Positions 12,254 to 23,940 of a DNA stretch of 64,000 nucleotides are shown in pieces. The DNA is from Chrysemys picta bellii. Its lineage: Eukaryota; Chordata; Testudines; Emydidae. Made by a program: the position numbers and the translations under genes. Every line of letters starts with the position of its first letter. Within the stretch, counting starts at the first letter, position 1. Below the pieces are notes generated by a model that worked only from the letters and a program-made list of their open reading frames with translations, did no database searches and was not told where the DNA came from. Where the stretch lies: the NCBI RefSeq assembly GCF_011386835.1, contig NC_088791.1, forward strand, positions 127,820,943 through 127,884,942, in the 5' to 3' direction.

Positions 12254-12865
12254 CTATTTTGCAGCTGATAATTTGAGCAGAAATCTCCAGGCTCTTTTCT
12301 CATTGCTGGATGAAGGGGCCAATGCGGCTGGAACATTGGACTGGAAGAGTTTGCAACAAAAACAGTATGCAGCATTCTGGGGTTTTGAGTACATAAACCA
12401 TGGCCTCTCCACTTTGTCACCATTGGGGATTTCACGCCAGTAATGTGTTGGATGGAAACTTCTATTTTCATTGTCTTTGGGGAACATGAAGTTTTTCACT
12501 TGCTGTGGCCCATGCGGTACAAGGAAGTCCCTCAGGCTACTGCTCAAGTGGGTCCACAGTCCTGGATCATCTAGACTTAAAGAACTAAACTCAGCAGCAG
12601 CTGTTTCTTGCGCCTCCACCACACTCTTCTCTGATCTACACTTTTCTTCAGGAATGTGCATGGTTACATCCATTTGAGATGGAGATATGGATGCTGCAGT
12701 AGCTGCCAGGCCACCTGCGCTCTGACTAACTGGAAGACCAGGCATCTCCTCACCACTCACATCCTCACTGGGGCCGGAAGGCTCACCGTGAACATTTGTG
12801 TCTATGTATCTCAGGAGAGCTCCTTCCTGCTTAGATAGAAAAGCTTCTTTTGCTTTCTTTCTTTT
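12254..12865 (-). pseudogene. hAT-type transposase fragment with TTF-type zinc finger (ZMYM-like), part after the CR1
   Basis: The minus strand reads a lysine-rich start (RKKAKEAFLSKQEGALLRYI), a linker, then DPGLWTHLSSSLRDFLV, HYWREIPNGDKVERPW and AAYCFCCKLFQ. The last is the Cys-rich TTF/zf-BED-like finger found at the N-terminus of hAT transposases and of host ZMYM-type proteins derived from them. The frame ends shortly after the finger. The dimerisation and catalytic DDE regions are absent. The matching N-terminus lies at 13568-13604, beyond a CR1 insertion. Confidence 0.65.
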
Positions 12866-13567
12866 TCTGAATATAAATATATCAGAGGGATAAATATCAG
12901 GGAGGAAGAGGAATTATTTAAGCTTAGTACCAATGTGACACAAGAACAAATGGACATAAACTGGATATTAGGAAGTTTAGACTTGAAATTAGATGAAGGT
13001 TTCTAACCATTAGAGGAGTGAAGTTCTGGAACAGCCTTCCAAGGGAAGTAGTGGGGACAAAAGACATATCTGGCTTCAAGACTAAGCTTGATAAGTTTAT
13101 GGAGGGTATGGTATGATGGGATAGCCTAATTTTGGCAATTAATTGATCTTTGACTATTAGCAGTAAATATGCCCAATAGTCTGTGATGGGATGTTAAATG
13201 GGGGTGCGATCTGAGTTACTACAGAGAATTCTTTTCTGGGTGCTGGCTGGTGAGTCTTGCCAACATGCTCAAGGTTTAACTGATAGCCATATTTGGGGTT
13301 GGGAAGGAATTTTCCTCCAGGGCAGATTGGCAGAGGCCCTGGAGGTTTTTTGCCTTCCTCTGCAGCATGGGGCACGGGTCACTTGCTGGAAGATTCTCTA
13401 CACCTTGAGGTCTTTAAACCACGATTTGAGGACTTCAATAACTCAGACATAGGTTAGGGGTTTGTTACAGGAATGGGTGAGCAAGATTCTGTGGCCTGCA
13501 TTGTGCGGGAGGTCAGACTAGATGATCATATTGGTCCCTTCTGACCTTAAAGTCTATGAGTCTATGA
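12866..13567 (+). mobile_element. CR1 LINE, 3' end, inserted in the hAT pseudogene
   Basis: Landmarks: ATATCAGAGGGATAAATATC, TGTGACACAAGAACAAATGG, GGAACAGCCTTCCAAGGGAA, GGGAAGGAATTTTCCTCCAG, CAGACTAGATGATCATATTG and a tail of tandem GTCTATGA units ending at 13567. It is the 3' UTR of a CR1 copy truncated at its 5' side. It separates two blocks of the same transposase frame. Confidence 0.85.
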
Positions 13568-14119
13568 ATGCTGCCCCAGAGGGGCGTTTTCTTCTTTCAC
13601 TCATGACTGCTGTTCTGTGCCAGCTATAATGGCTCTCAACACTCAATTGAAGGGGACAAATAAGCAGGCTGGTAGCAGGGCCTGAGTGAGGGAAGATATC
13701 AGCGTCTTAAGGGCCTAACTGGCTCCTACTACTTCAGTTGACTGCCTGTTCTCCTCAAGTGGGTGTAGGGAAGCAGCAGGAAACAGGAAGCTCCTTGAGA
13801 AGCTGGTGTTAATCAGTCCAGGCTCCTTGGGGTGCTAGAGAGGTACATAAGAGGCTCCTCCTCCTCCTATCTCTCCCTGCAGCTCCTGCTGCTTTCTGTT
13901 ATTCCCTCTCACCTTTTCGCCTGCCTGCCTGTTATGTCTCTTGTGCCCTCCTTCCTCCAGCACAGCACTCCACCATCTCTGTGCATCTAGAGCAGAGAGA
14001 ATACATATGCACCAGCAGCAGACACAATTTTCTACACTCTGGGTCCTAGTGGTGCCCCCCCCCCCAGTCTGGCACCTGAGGTGGTCACCTCAGTTCACCT
14101 CCAGGTAAGGCCAGCCCTG
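13568..14119 (-). pseudogene. hAT element 5' end: transposase N-terminus, leader and terminal repeat
   Basis: At 13604-13569 the minus strand encodes MSERRKRPSGAA, the expected start of the transposase continued at 12865. Upstream lies about 500 bp of leader with a poly-C run at 14057-14067. The outer end reads CAGGGCTGGCCTTACC in element sense (14119-14104), a plausible hAT terminal inverted repeat. The opposite terminal repeat was not found, so the element is probably truncated at its 3' side. Confidence 0.55.
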
Positions 14120-15155
14120 CCTGTCACATATATCTAGGCCCCCTGCCACATAATTTAACTCCACCTGAGATCTTGTTTATTGGTAACATGCCCATCCCAA
14201 ACCTATTCCAATAAAATCTTCATACCACACGACCATTTATTTCCTCCCTTCCTAATAGTAGAGATGGGCCTCAGCCACAAAACTCAGAGGCGATTCAAAC
14301 TTTCCCAAAGTAATAGGAGTGTTTGAATTCAGGGTTTTGGTTCAGACCCTTGGATGCAATGGTAGGTCCTGAGCTTTGGAGGGTCCATACAGGATATATG
14401 TTGTTAAATGCGTCGGGGAGACAGAGAGAGAGAGAGAATAGATACAAAAAAACATAATGACTGTGTATGTAGAACTAATAAAGAGAGAGCTATATACTAA
14501 TAACATTCCAATATTTAGGTTTTTTTCCCCCTTGTATTCTGCAGGGTGTTGGGCAAATGCTGGTTTTTCTGCTAGTCGATGAGAGATTTGTCTGCTAGCT
14601 GTCATGCAATTTGAACATTCCCTTGCCTCTCAGTAGTTAAATTTTGTCCTTTGCAATTTTCAGATTTCTGATAGAGCTGCTGGTGGCAGTTGTAATAATA
14701 TTCTGTAAAATGTTGTGGTGGTGATTCTTTGAATGCCTTTGTGGTTTGCTGTCCAGAGTTATAATAACCTCTACTCTCTCTGTATGCCCAGACATGTGTT
14801 CTCAACTTGGAAGCACTGTAGTTAGCATTTACTCTTCTGCCTGGCTGAGAGCACGTGTGTGAAAAGCATGTGTTGCTGGGCATGTGACTGTGTCTATCTA
14901 GGTGTCTATAATGTGCCTATTGCCACAGTATCTGAAATCTGTTTGCCTGCTTGTCTGTGCATACATCACATCTCAGTGAAAGTGAAAAGTAGCAGATTTA
15001 GTCAAAGAGGAGAGAGCCCTCTGACAGGGATGGGAAGGGGGTTTCTGACCCTCATTTGACTAAGCTGGGAAATAATTTACAGTAGATACTTCATGTGTTA
15101 TTTCTCTATCAGTTTTCATTTATTAGAAAGAGAAAGATTGGACACTGTACTCTAT
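14120..15155. other. intronic sequence with a (GA)n run
   Basis: A (GA)n microsatellite lies at about 14418-14436. No other feature was recognised. Confidence 0.4.
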
Positions 15156-15217
15156 GGACCAGATCCTCATCTTGTGTAAACTGGCATAGCTCCAATTACA
15201 TCAGCTGAGAATCTGGC
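15156..15217. repeat. short palindrome, MITE-like relic
   Basis: GGACCAGATCCTCA at the left pairs with TGAGAATCTGGC at the right around a core with TGTGTAAACTGGCATAGCTC. It resembles a very widespread amniote palindromic repeat. Confidence 0.6.
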
Positions 15218-15294
15218 TGTCTATATTTTAAGCAGTTTGATGCAAACTCCCTAGAAGTACAAGATACAGTAGCCAAAGTATCTAAACATTTGTC

Positions 15295-15300
<6 letters not shown>

Positions 15301-15352
<52 letters not shown>
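15301..15352. repeat. (TA)26 microsatellite
   Basis: Fifty-two bases of uninterrupted TA. The Tyr-Ile repeat in an ORF across it is an artefact of the microsatellite. Confidence 0.97.
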
Positions 15353-15354
<2 letters not shown>

Positions 15355-15974
15355 CATATTTGTTCTTAATGAGAGATACTTTTGTAAATCAGTCCCATAA
15401 TGTGTATATTGTAAACACATAACTGTATACAAATCCTGCATTTCTAGCAGAGCTGTATGATAGTTTTGCAACAAAATCTGAAACCAGGCAAAAAAGTTGA
15501 GGTACAAAATTCACTTAGTTACACGTGAAATTTTCCCGAATCTTTCTTCAGTCTCTGAATTCCCTAAATAAGTGTATTTATGAAGAAGATGAGAGTGCAC
15601 AGTACTGCACTTGGGTTTGTATCTTGCCTGTCATACTCAAGGTGTATCTCAAAGTACTTTACAAAGCAATCAGTTAGATACAGATTGTGCATTGATGCTG
15701 TAAGAAAACACAGTGCTGTGCGCTGAGCAAAAGCTCAGATACATGTTTAGCAACTGGAACCTAGTTAACTGAGAAGGGAATGTTAGTCAAAAAATCAGTG
15801 ATTTTTAAAAGCACAGGGAATAAAGTACAATAGGATGTCTAACTTCCGCCAAGAGAGTTATAGAGTTGTGCAGAAGGAAGCTCAGTTTAACTTTGAGGAA
15901 AAAATCCCCAATAGTGCAGCTGATAATGCTATACTATATTGCAATGATAGTCATGTATATGAACTCAAGTCTTA
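15353..15974. other. intronic sequence, nothing recognised
   Basis: Left flank of the transposon nest. No supported feature. Confidence 0.4.
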
Positions 15975-16218
15975 GCGGCGGGCAAAGGCAAGAGATCCCT
16001 CAGTGAGCAGACCAGTGTCAAGATGAACCTTTTGTTGGAACAGAAACTATGTACAGAAATGAAGTAACAAACTTTGTTCTTCTGTGTATCTGTAGCCTGC
16101 AACTTGGGTTCTCTGTTTCTGCCCCCAGCAAGAAGTGTGCCATAGGACGTCAAAGACAGCATAGCATGTACAGGATAAATGGCATCTCTACAGTTCCTGG
16201 AGGACCTACTCTATAGCA
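15975..16218 (-). repeat. 3' LTR of Gypsy A
   Basis: Matches 33547-33791 through GAGCAGACCAGTGTCAAGAT, GAACAGAAACTATGTACAGA, TTCTGCCCCCAGCA and CCTACTCTATAGCA. The inner edge is set by the polypurine tract next to it. The outer edge is unclear because the two LTR copies diverge there, so 15975 is approximate. Confidence 0.75.
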
Positions 16219-16234
16219 CATCTTCCCTTTTTTT
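16219..16234 (-). other. polypurine tract of Gypsy A
   Basis: In element sense it reads AAAAAAAGGGAAGATG immediately before the LTR start TGCTATAGAG. This is the plus-strand priming site expected directly upstream of a 3' LTR. Confidence 0.65.
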
Positions 16235-16559
16235 AGATTCTTCTCAAATTTTCCTTACTGAACTAAAAACACTAACAAACGATGAATATATTAACTGACT
16301 GAAAAGCCCTTAAAGTTGCTATACCATAACCCTAACATGTCTCAATCAGTCTCTTAGGGCATTTCAACAATCTTTCCAATCAGCTGTACTGGAAACTTTC
16401 CTTAGGCAAGTCCTTGTTTGTAACAGACTGTTTAGTCTTACAATCAAAAACAGGGGCAGTCTGTTAATTGTTTTCAATTTGTATGTCTGCTCTCACTTCA
16501 CTTATCTTGGTCAAGTATCCCAAGTAGATGCTTACGAGTTCCTCTGTAAGATTTTGCCT

Positions 16560-17246
16560 TCGTCTGTGATTGCTGGCTATGAGTGAAGTGACTCTTCTTT
16601 GATCACGGTAGCCTTGACTGGCCAGTGCCCATCTTGCCAAATTCTCACTGAGTCTGTTTTTTATCTGTGGAAAGATCTTGCTCTTTTATTGTAATATTTC
16701 ATCTGACTGTACTTTCCCAGTCTTTTCCTCACCATCACATACTCCTCAGTCATCCTTTGTTTTTGTCCCATATCTAGTAATTGAGTATTTATACATCCGT
16801 TGTAGAAGATTTTAGCAGGTGACTTTCCACATTACAGTGGTGTAGCTCTATAGTTGAGTAGTGCCAAATATACATCTCTTGCATCAATTGCTTTTCTGAG
16901 CAAGTTCTCCACTATATGTACTCCACATGAAGCTAATCCATAATCTTGAAGAAATCTGGACTAGATGTCTCACAATGAAAGTTGTACATCTTAACAAAGT
17001 CCAGGAATTCCCTAGTCTTGAACTGTGGGCTGTTAGCTTTTACTGTTCTTGGAATTCCATAATGTACAAATACAGATTTAATGTGCTCAACAACTGTTGC
17101 TGCTGTGATATCTTCAAGTGTGACTACTTCTGGGAAACTGGTAAAGTTGTCCATTATAACCAGGTGTTCATGTCTTCCCAGGGTGAACAAGTCTATTCCA
17201 GCTGTGTCCCACTGAATTGTAAGTTCTTTGTGTGGTACCAATGGTT
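16560..17246 (-). pseudogene. Gypsy A integrase, core and C-terminal part
   Basis: The core (17241-16933) has WDTAGIDLFTLGRHEHLVIM, FTSFPEV and HYGIPRTVKAN, the landmarks of a retroviral-type integrase domain with its first catalytic Asp (AGIDLF). Positions 16930-16560 continue with LALLNYRATPL and a GHWPVKATVI-like C-terminal segment, but with stops. Where the second catalytic motif is expected (SDNGPQF in relatives), the frame reads KANSPQF, so that Asp is lost. The N-terminal half lies 10 kb away at about 27186-27300, beyond the DIRS insertion. Confidence 0.85.
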
Positions 17247-17249
17247 CTT

Positions 17250-17440
17250 CTTTGAGTGACTCTGTATGTTCCTACTTATGGGTACTGTGCCACTTGTGGT
17301 GTCTTACGGTAGAACCCTATTTTAGCAGGTTCAGCTAGAGCGTTCTTGCACCCCAGCCTCTCCCCTCAGCATATTGATGCACTGAGGACGAGACTATATA
17401 GGGGTGGAGTTCTTTCTCCATCTCAGTTCCTTCCAAGCAC
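17250..17440 (+). repeat. left inverted terminal repeat of the DIRS element
   Basis: Matches the reverse complement of the right end through ACTTATGGGTACTGTGCCAC, TTGTGGTGTCTTACGGTAGA, CAGCATATTGATGCACTGAG and CTCAGTTCCTTCC. Several short gaps separate the copies. Confidence 0.85.
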
Positions 17441-17499
17441 ATGCCAGGACAGATGTGAACACCTCTGGTTTCTTCGAAGCTGGAGTTTTGTATGCTTCT

Positions 17500-18994
17500 A
17501 GCTAGTGAATCAGTGTTAGTTTATATAAAAAGTCAGTGAGCAGTTTTGTTATTTCCCCAGTTCCGGGGTACGGTGGAACCAAACAAACCAGAACATCTGG
17601 GTTTAAGAGCTGCGCTTCCTGCCAGCTGTCTTCCCAGGATCAGACAACCACATGCACTTCCTGAAGTGTCTGGAACAAGGCCACTCACTGTCTGGGTGTT
17701 CAATCTGTCGTACCTCCACCCCCCCCCCAGAGCCCATGAGGATAGGGAAACTCATTTGCAGCTCCTTTTGCTCAAGCAAGCCCTTGAGGCTAGACCCTCT
17801 GCACCCATTCAGACTTTGGTTCCAAGTTCTAAAATGTCAGCCTTGGTCCTAGTAGCCTCAGTTGGTTCCAGTCAACTGCAGGGTTCCAAGAAGCCACAGC
17901 CCGTCAGGGCTGAATGTGGCTCCTGCATTTCAGTCAGTCAAATCCACAAGGCGATATATGTCTGAGCCAAGGGTCTCGTGATCAGATCCCACCACCCCAC
18001 TTCCAGAAGAAAGGTCGAGGACCAGTTCAGCCATCATTGGTGCCACACCACATTCCTGAGAGTGATCTAATCCTGACGTCACTCCTGCCATTGCAGGACC
18101 AAGGTCAGTTCTAATTGCTTCTTCCAGATCCTGGAAGATGGAGACAAGTGGTGCCTCTGAACAAGGGCCACAAGCACCTTCAAACTTGGATGCGGCTGCA
18201 CAAAGGAAAAAGAAACATAGGAACAAGATGGCCAATATTGGCAGTGCCAGTTACCACACATCAGAACTCTTGGATCTGTACGATTTGGATAGGACCTCTA
18301 CTGCTCTTAAGCAGAGACCTGTTCTTTCAGTTTCAGTAATGAAGGAGATTCATTCACATGTATCTTCAGATCCAATGATGTTTAAACCTTTGGACATGCT
18401 ATCATTTCCTGAAACAACCTCTATTTTGGTTCTAGAGAGTTTTGTCATTATGGCAACCCAAGCCCAACTTTTGGCTCTGGGACATCTCTTGGATCCGGGT
18501 GTGAAGCACACAGCACATAAAAGAAAGTAGGAGTCTTCAGTTCCAGGGTCTCCTTTGTTGTCTCCTGCTGGGAAGAAGAGACCAGATTCCATTTCTGGAT
18601 CTTTCCCAGAACACTTCCTGCTGCCTCCTTCTAGGACTCCATCTGGATCTCCGTTCTCACCTTCAGATTTGTTGCTATCTCCTATATCCTCTTTCCTCAG
18701 ATCCGGATCCTTTTCAGGAGAGGAGGATAGAGAAGGAAAGCAAAGACATGAAGCAAGGTTCGATCCACCCTTCAGCCCACCCCCTTCTGGTACGTTCCCA
18801 AATCCAGTTTGTTAGGGAGACTGGCAGTCCTGGGAACCATGGCAGTTTTGGGCCATCTCAGGACTCTTCAGTTAAACTGCATATGGATGGAGAAGTATGT
18901 CATCTGCAAAGAATATGAGAGCCCAAAGATACTCGGAGCTGATCCCTTTGGATTCAGTGACACTACAGACAATGGCACCAGATACTCTGTCTCT
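17500..18994 (+). pseudogene. DIRS ORF1 (gag-like) region, part before Gypsy B
   Basis: This is the segment between the left terminal repeat and the Gypsy B insertion. Several plus-strand open stretches (17546-17965, 18138-18530, 18555-18815) probably represent one frame broken by indels. I recognise no specific motif. Assignment as ORF1 is by position. It continues after Gypsy B at about 22665. Confidence 0.5.
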
Positions 18995-19201
18995 TGTAGG
19001 GTAAACAAGACAGTCTCCAACTTCTTAGAGTATTAACACACTTTTTATTCAGGCAACAAGCATATAACTTGGCAATAGCACCTCAGACTGCCACTTTCCA
19101 CAGTTGCCAATAACGCACCGCACTACCCTAGAACAGCCATCCATTTCCTTGTTTAACTATCTGCCTTTCCTCTTAGTGGCTGGTTTATTATACAGATAAC
19201 A
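18995..19201 (-). repeat. 3' LTR of Gypsy B
   Basis: Matches the other LTR through TGTAGGGTAAAC, TTTTTATTCAGGCAACAAGC, CATATAACTTGGCAATAGC, CACTTTCCACAGTTGCCA and CTTGTTTAACTATCTGCC. In element sense it starts TGTTATCTG. Confidence 0.88.
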
Positions 19202-19215
19202 TTTCCCCCTTTTAA
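19202..19215 (-). other. polypurine tract of Gypsy B
   Basis: In element sense AAAAGGGGGAAA lies directly before the LTR start, the expected second-strand priming site. Confidence 0.7.
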
Positions 19216-19499
19216 ATATTTACTACACAACTTAAAATCAACAATAATGCATTTCAAATTGAAAATAATAAATAAATAAATAAATAAATAGGCACTCAGT
19301 CACTGATACCTATTTTAAAAGATTATACAGTGTAGGTGGACACTTCTCCCATATAGAATGCCTCAAGTCAACCTCTGCAACAGGTACTACTGACACCAAT
19401 CTTGCATTTTTCAGATCAACTTTTGGTTCAAAATTATTATTCAGTGATGTGGTAACTTGAACATTCTGTCCAAGAGTCTGTCTCAATACCGTCCCTCCA

Positions 19500-20021
19500 G
19501 ACTTCCAGAAACTGATAATGAACCTAATTAGGCATTCTCAGGTGGCAATTCCATTGCTGCTGTACTAATGTCTCCAGAGTTAACCACAATCCTTTTCCCT
19601 CAGCTTATTCACAAGTCAGAGCACAACCTTACTATCCTCCAGAATTACTGTGTAGGAGACTGGTCCTGTAATATCTTGAATGGTCACTGGCATCCAATTG
19701 AAACCAGACCAATTTTTTTAGTATTAAATGCTTCTTCAACAATAAAACCACATTCTTTAGCATGTTTGTCATGTTGATGCTTTTGCTCCTGTTTCCCCTC
19801 TCCTGTATTTTTGCCATTAAATATGGATGCATAAGGTATAACTTTGCCCTTAGTTTCCTTCCTATTAACATCTCTGCTGGGGATAGGACTGTGCTTAATT
19901 GTGGTGTTATCTGACAATTAAACAGGTAACAAGACACTTTCATATCTGTAGTACCTCCAGATATTCTTTTAATACTCTCTTTACATGACTGAATTGCCCA
20001 TTTAGCTAACCCATTTGCCAA
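19500..20021 (-). pseudogene. Gypsy B integrase C-terminal region
   Basis: The minus-strand frame begins ANGLAKWAIQSCKESIKRI, a degraded form of the SNG(L/M)AER motif that follows the last catalytic integrase residue. It continues with SPAEMLIGRKLRAKL, the usual Ty3/Gypsy SPAELLMGR(R/K)LR motif. A CR1 boundary abuts its 5' side, so the catalytic core is gone. Confidence 0.85.
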
Positions 20022-21510
20022 TCAACTCACAGACTTTAAGGCCAGAAGGGACCATCATGATCATTTGCTCTGACTTCCTGCACATTGCAGGCCACAAAAC
20101 CTCACCCACCCACACCTGTAATAGACCCATATCCTCTGGCGGAGTTACTGAAGTCCTCAAATCATGATTTAAAGACTTCAAGTTACAGAGACTCCACCAC
20201 TTATATTAATTTAAACCTGCAAGTGACCCATACCCCATGCTGCAAAGGAAAGAGAAACCCCCAAGGGTCTCTGCCAATCTGACCCGGGGAAAAAATCCTT
20301 CCTGACCCCAAATATGGTGACCAGTTAAACCCTGAGCATGTGGGCAAAACCCACCTGGGAAAGAATTCACTGTAGTAAGTCAGAGCTGTCCCCATCTAGT
20401 ATCAACATCACCAGCCATTGGAGATATTTGCTGCTAGCAGTCACAGATCAGCTACATGCCATTGTAGCCAGTCTTGTCAAAGCATTCCCTCAAACTTATC
20501 AAGCTCAGTCTTGAAGCTAGTTAGGTTTTTTTGCCCCCACTGCACCCCTTGGAAGGCTGTTCCAGAACTTCACTCCTCTGGTGGTTAGAAACCTTCACCT
20601 AATTTCAAGCCTAAACTTGTTGATGGCCAGTTTAAATCCATTTGTTCTTGTGTCCACATTGGCACTTAACTTAAATAACTCCTCTTCCTCCCAGGTATTT
20701 ATCCCTCTGATGTATTTATAGAGAGCAATTGTATCTCCCCTCAGCCTTCTTTTGGTTAGGCTAAACAAGCCAAGCTCTTTGAGTCTCCTCTAATAAGGTA
20801 GGTTTTCCATTTCTTGGATCATCCTAGTGCCTTTCTTTGCAACTGTTTGTTTGAATTCATCTTTCTTCAACATGGGAGACCAGAATTGCACACAATATTC
20901 CAGATGAGGTCTCACCAGTGCCTTGTACAATGATACTAACACTTCCCTATCTCTACTGGAAATACCTCACCTGATGCATCCTAGGACTGCATTAGCCTTT
21001 TGCATAGCCACATCACATTGGCAGCTCATAGTCATCCTATGATCAACCAATACACCCAGGTCTTTCTCCTTCTCTGTCACTTCCAACTGATCAGTCAGCA
21101 GCTCATAGCAAAAATTCTTATTGTTATTCCCTAAGTGCATGACCTTGCACTTTGCGCTATTAAATTTCATCCCACTTATTACTCCAGTTTTCAAGGTTGT
21201 CCAGATATTCTTGTATAATATCCCAGTCTTCCTCCATATTGGCAAAAATGTTAAATAAAATTCATCCCAAGACCAATCCCTGAGGAACTCCACTAGTAAC
21301 CTCCCTCCAGCCTTTCAGTATAACCAGTTGTGGTCTCCCCTTTAATCACTTCCTTAACCACCTTTCAATTATCATATTAATCCCCATCTTCTCCAATTTA
21401 ACTAATAATTTCCCATGTGGAACTGTATCAAATGCCTTACTGAAATTCAGATAGATTAGATCTACTGCATTTCCTTTGTCTGAAAAATCAATGATCTTCT
21501 GAGAAGATCA
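20022..21510 (-). mobile_element. CR1 LINE with RT C-terminal region, inserted in Gypsy B
   Basis: Starts near 20022 with the CR1 3' end (ACTCACAGACTTTAAGGCCA in plus orientation) and runs through the 3' UTR into ORF2. At 21293-20967 the minus strand encodes SGMKFNSAKCKVMHLGNNN and KEKDLGVLVDHRM, the conserved end of the CR1 reverse transcriptase. The CR1 is 5'-truncated near 21510. Its 3' UTR resembles that at 12866-13567. Confidence 0.9.
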
Positions 21511-21589
21511 GTTGTAGATAGCATAAGCTACTTCCCTTTTTTTGTAATACTGTTCTCCTCCTCAAGTACATGAAAGGTAGCATGGCTAT

Positions 21590-22350
21590 GGCATTGTATC
21601 ATGGTTTTTGAGTGTCTGATTTCTTGGTTTGGTTTCAATACACTATTAGAATGTGCCCAGTCAATTTGCAAAAGTGACAGTTTTCATTTTTAAATCTGCA
21701 GAACATTGGGGTGTGATTGCATGCACAGCAGTAAAACTCTCTGCTAGTGGATTGGATCTGTTTCCCAGATTGCCTTGCAATTGTGTGTATAATACCTTGT
21801 GTTTCCTGCATGCTGTTTTCATCATCCCAACTCCTGTGGCTTGTGTTTGTAAATCCTGTACATTTTTATTTACAGATCCCATAGCCTGGGCCAATTTCAG
21901 AGCTGTTTCAAATGTTAACTGTGGTTCAGACAGTAATTTCCTTTGCATTTTGTCATCATTAATGCCACAAATTAATCTGTCTCTTAGCATTTGTGTCAGA
22001 GTCACACCATAATTATGATCTTGAGAGAACATCCTCAGTTCTGCCACAAATCCTCCTACTGTCTCCCCAGATTTCCTTGACCGAGAATTAAACTTAAATC
22101 ATTCTACTATTCCAATGGGTGATGGGCTGAAATGTTTTTTTAACAGATTGACTAACTCATTAAAAGGTTTATCTCCAGACTTTTCAGGGGTTAAAAGGTC
22201 TCTCATAAAACTGTAAGTCTTGGCCTCTACACTGCTGTGTATGATAGCTTTCTTCTGTAATATCATTTGCATTGGAAAAATAAGATAATATTCTTCCCAA
22301 TTTTGGTGTTGTGAATTAAATGGTGAAATAGTCCCAAATGTTGCAGCCAT
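21590..22350 (-). pseudogene. Gypsy B gag
   Basis: Two blocks. The block at 22350-22099 has NWEEYYLIFPMQMIL, AKTYSFMRDLLTPEKS and FNELVNLLKKHFSPSP. The block at 22047-21661 has MLRDRLICGINDDKMQRKLL and LTFETALKLAQAM. These are the ordered motifs of vertebrate Ty3/Gypsy gag. A CKLTGHI-like remnant of the CCHC zinc knuckle follows at about 21650. A frame change near 22090 breaks the gene. Confidence 0.9.
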
Positions 22351-22459
22351 TTATCCTGTCTGTAAGGGTTTTTAGGCCTTACTTACAGATAACGTCCCAG
22401 ACTTACTTCTTTTCCTCTTTTTTCATTCTTGAGTTCATTTCTACCTCATCACCATAGGT

Positions 22460-22662
22460 TGTAGTGTAAACCAGATGTACTCAAACTTCCTAGAGCATTA
22501 ATAATGTTTTTATTCAGGGAATGTGCATATAACTTGGCAATAGCTCCACAGATCCTCACTTTCCACAGTTGCCAAAGACTCACCACACAACCCTGGAACA
22601 GCCATACATTTTCTTGTTTAACTGTCTGCCTCTTCCCCATCAGCTGGTTAATTAAACACATT
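22460..22662 (-). repeat. 5' LTR of Gypsy B
   Basis: Direct-repeat partner of 18995-19201, sharing TGTAGTGTAAACCAGA, CATATAACTTGGCAATAGC and CACTTTCCACAGTTGCCA. The copies differ at many positions and by small indels, so the insertion is old. Confidence 0.85.
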
Positions 22663-23940
22663 ATAGCACTGTCCAGCGAGGAGGATGAAGAGAGAGCCCC
22701 TCTTTCTGAGCAGTTGAAAAACTGACCTCGAGCTTGAGATGCTGACAGAAACATATGGAGGTGGCAACAGCCTCCTCCTTTTCCAAGCACGCTATGGAGT
22801 TCCAGGATCTGGTGGATCAATTATATCCACCTTGAATCTCCCTGCAATATCAGTGGAAGAGATTTCCCATTTGATATTTTATATATTAGGTGCTGCAGCC
22901 AAGAGTAGGATATCACTTTCCATCCTGGATGAGTTATTACAGCTGGCCAAAGCGGTACGGTCCAGCCCTGCCTCTTGTCAACCGATCTCTGGGAAAGAGA
23001 ATAAACTATATCAGATACCTTCTGAAATGTTCTCCCACTTCCATACCCTACCTCCATGCCTGACTCGCTGGTGGTGGCTGCTGCCAGCAAAAGGGCAAGA
23101 ATCAGAGAATTCCACCCCACCACAGGTGATAAAGAAGGGGGGAAAGATGGATTTCTTGGGAGAAAGCTGTTGTCATCCTCATAGCTCAATATGAGGGTAG
23201 CAAATTATTGGGTAGTCATGGCCTGTTCCATGTTTCAATTCCATCTATAGGAGAAAATGTTGTCCTTCCTCCAAGATTTACCTGCTGATAGGAGAAGGTT
23301 GGCAAACATTATCTACTGGAGGGCCAGAAAGCAGCTAAACATTTCTTCAGGGCCTCCTTTGGATGCTTTGGACTCTGTTGCCAGAGCATTGGTGACCATC
23401 CAGAGGCAAACATGACTTCAGTTCTCCTCGTTAGCTATGTAGACTTTAAAGGGGAAGATCTTTAGTGAAAAAAACTGATGAGTTCTTAAAAAACTCAAGA
23501 ACATGAGATCATCAGCCCGATCTCTGTGGTTGATCTCTTCTACTCGAAGGAGGCCCTCCACTTCCTCCTTAGGGTATCAGAAGCAGCACTATCTCCAGCC
23601 TTCAATGTCCCACTTCTCTTCCCGTCAAATATATCAACAATATCAACAACCTGCCACCTCAGAGTCATTACAGGAGGAGGCCTTTCAAAGAGGGTTCCAA
23701 ACCCTAATAGTTCATTTCCTCATCATTCCTCATTCCAAAACACCAAGCCTCAGTTTTGACAAGACAATCGCAAGTCTAGATCCAGACAACCAGCACCTTT
23801 CTACCCATTCCTTTGGAGACAGGCTAGCCCTCTTCATCAATATATGGAGGCAGATTACATCTCATCAATGGGTCTTAGAGATTGTGGAAAAGGGCTGCAC
23901 CATAAAATTCAAAAGATTGCCTCCCCTCAATTCCCCTACC
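22663..23940 (+). pseudogene. DIRS ORF1 region, part after Gypsy B
   Basis: Resumption of DIRS sequence after the nested Gypsy. Plus-strand open stretches at 22739-23194 and 23503-23991 cover the rest of ORF1 and lead into RT. No specific domain was recognised before about 23940. Confidence 0.5.

Larger units (their letters stand above)
18995..22662 (-). mobile_element. Ty3/Gypsy LTR retrotransposon B (inserted in the DIRS)
   Basis: Two direct repeats of about 205 bp (18995-19201 and 22460-22662) flank minus-strand gag (22350-21590) and the integrase C-terminal region (20021-19500). Between them is a CR1 copy. Protease, RT, RNase H and the integrase core are missing, so the element has lost most of pol. 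It differs in sequence from Gypsy A and is a separate family. Confidence 0.85.

Noticed and set aside
15196..15507. 103-codon minus ORF with a Tyr-Ile run
   Set aside because: The repeat is the translation of the (TA)26 microsatellite.
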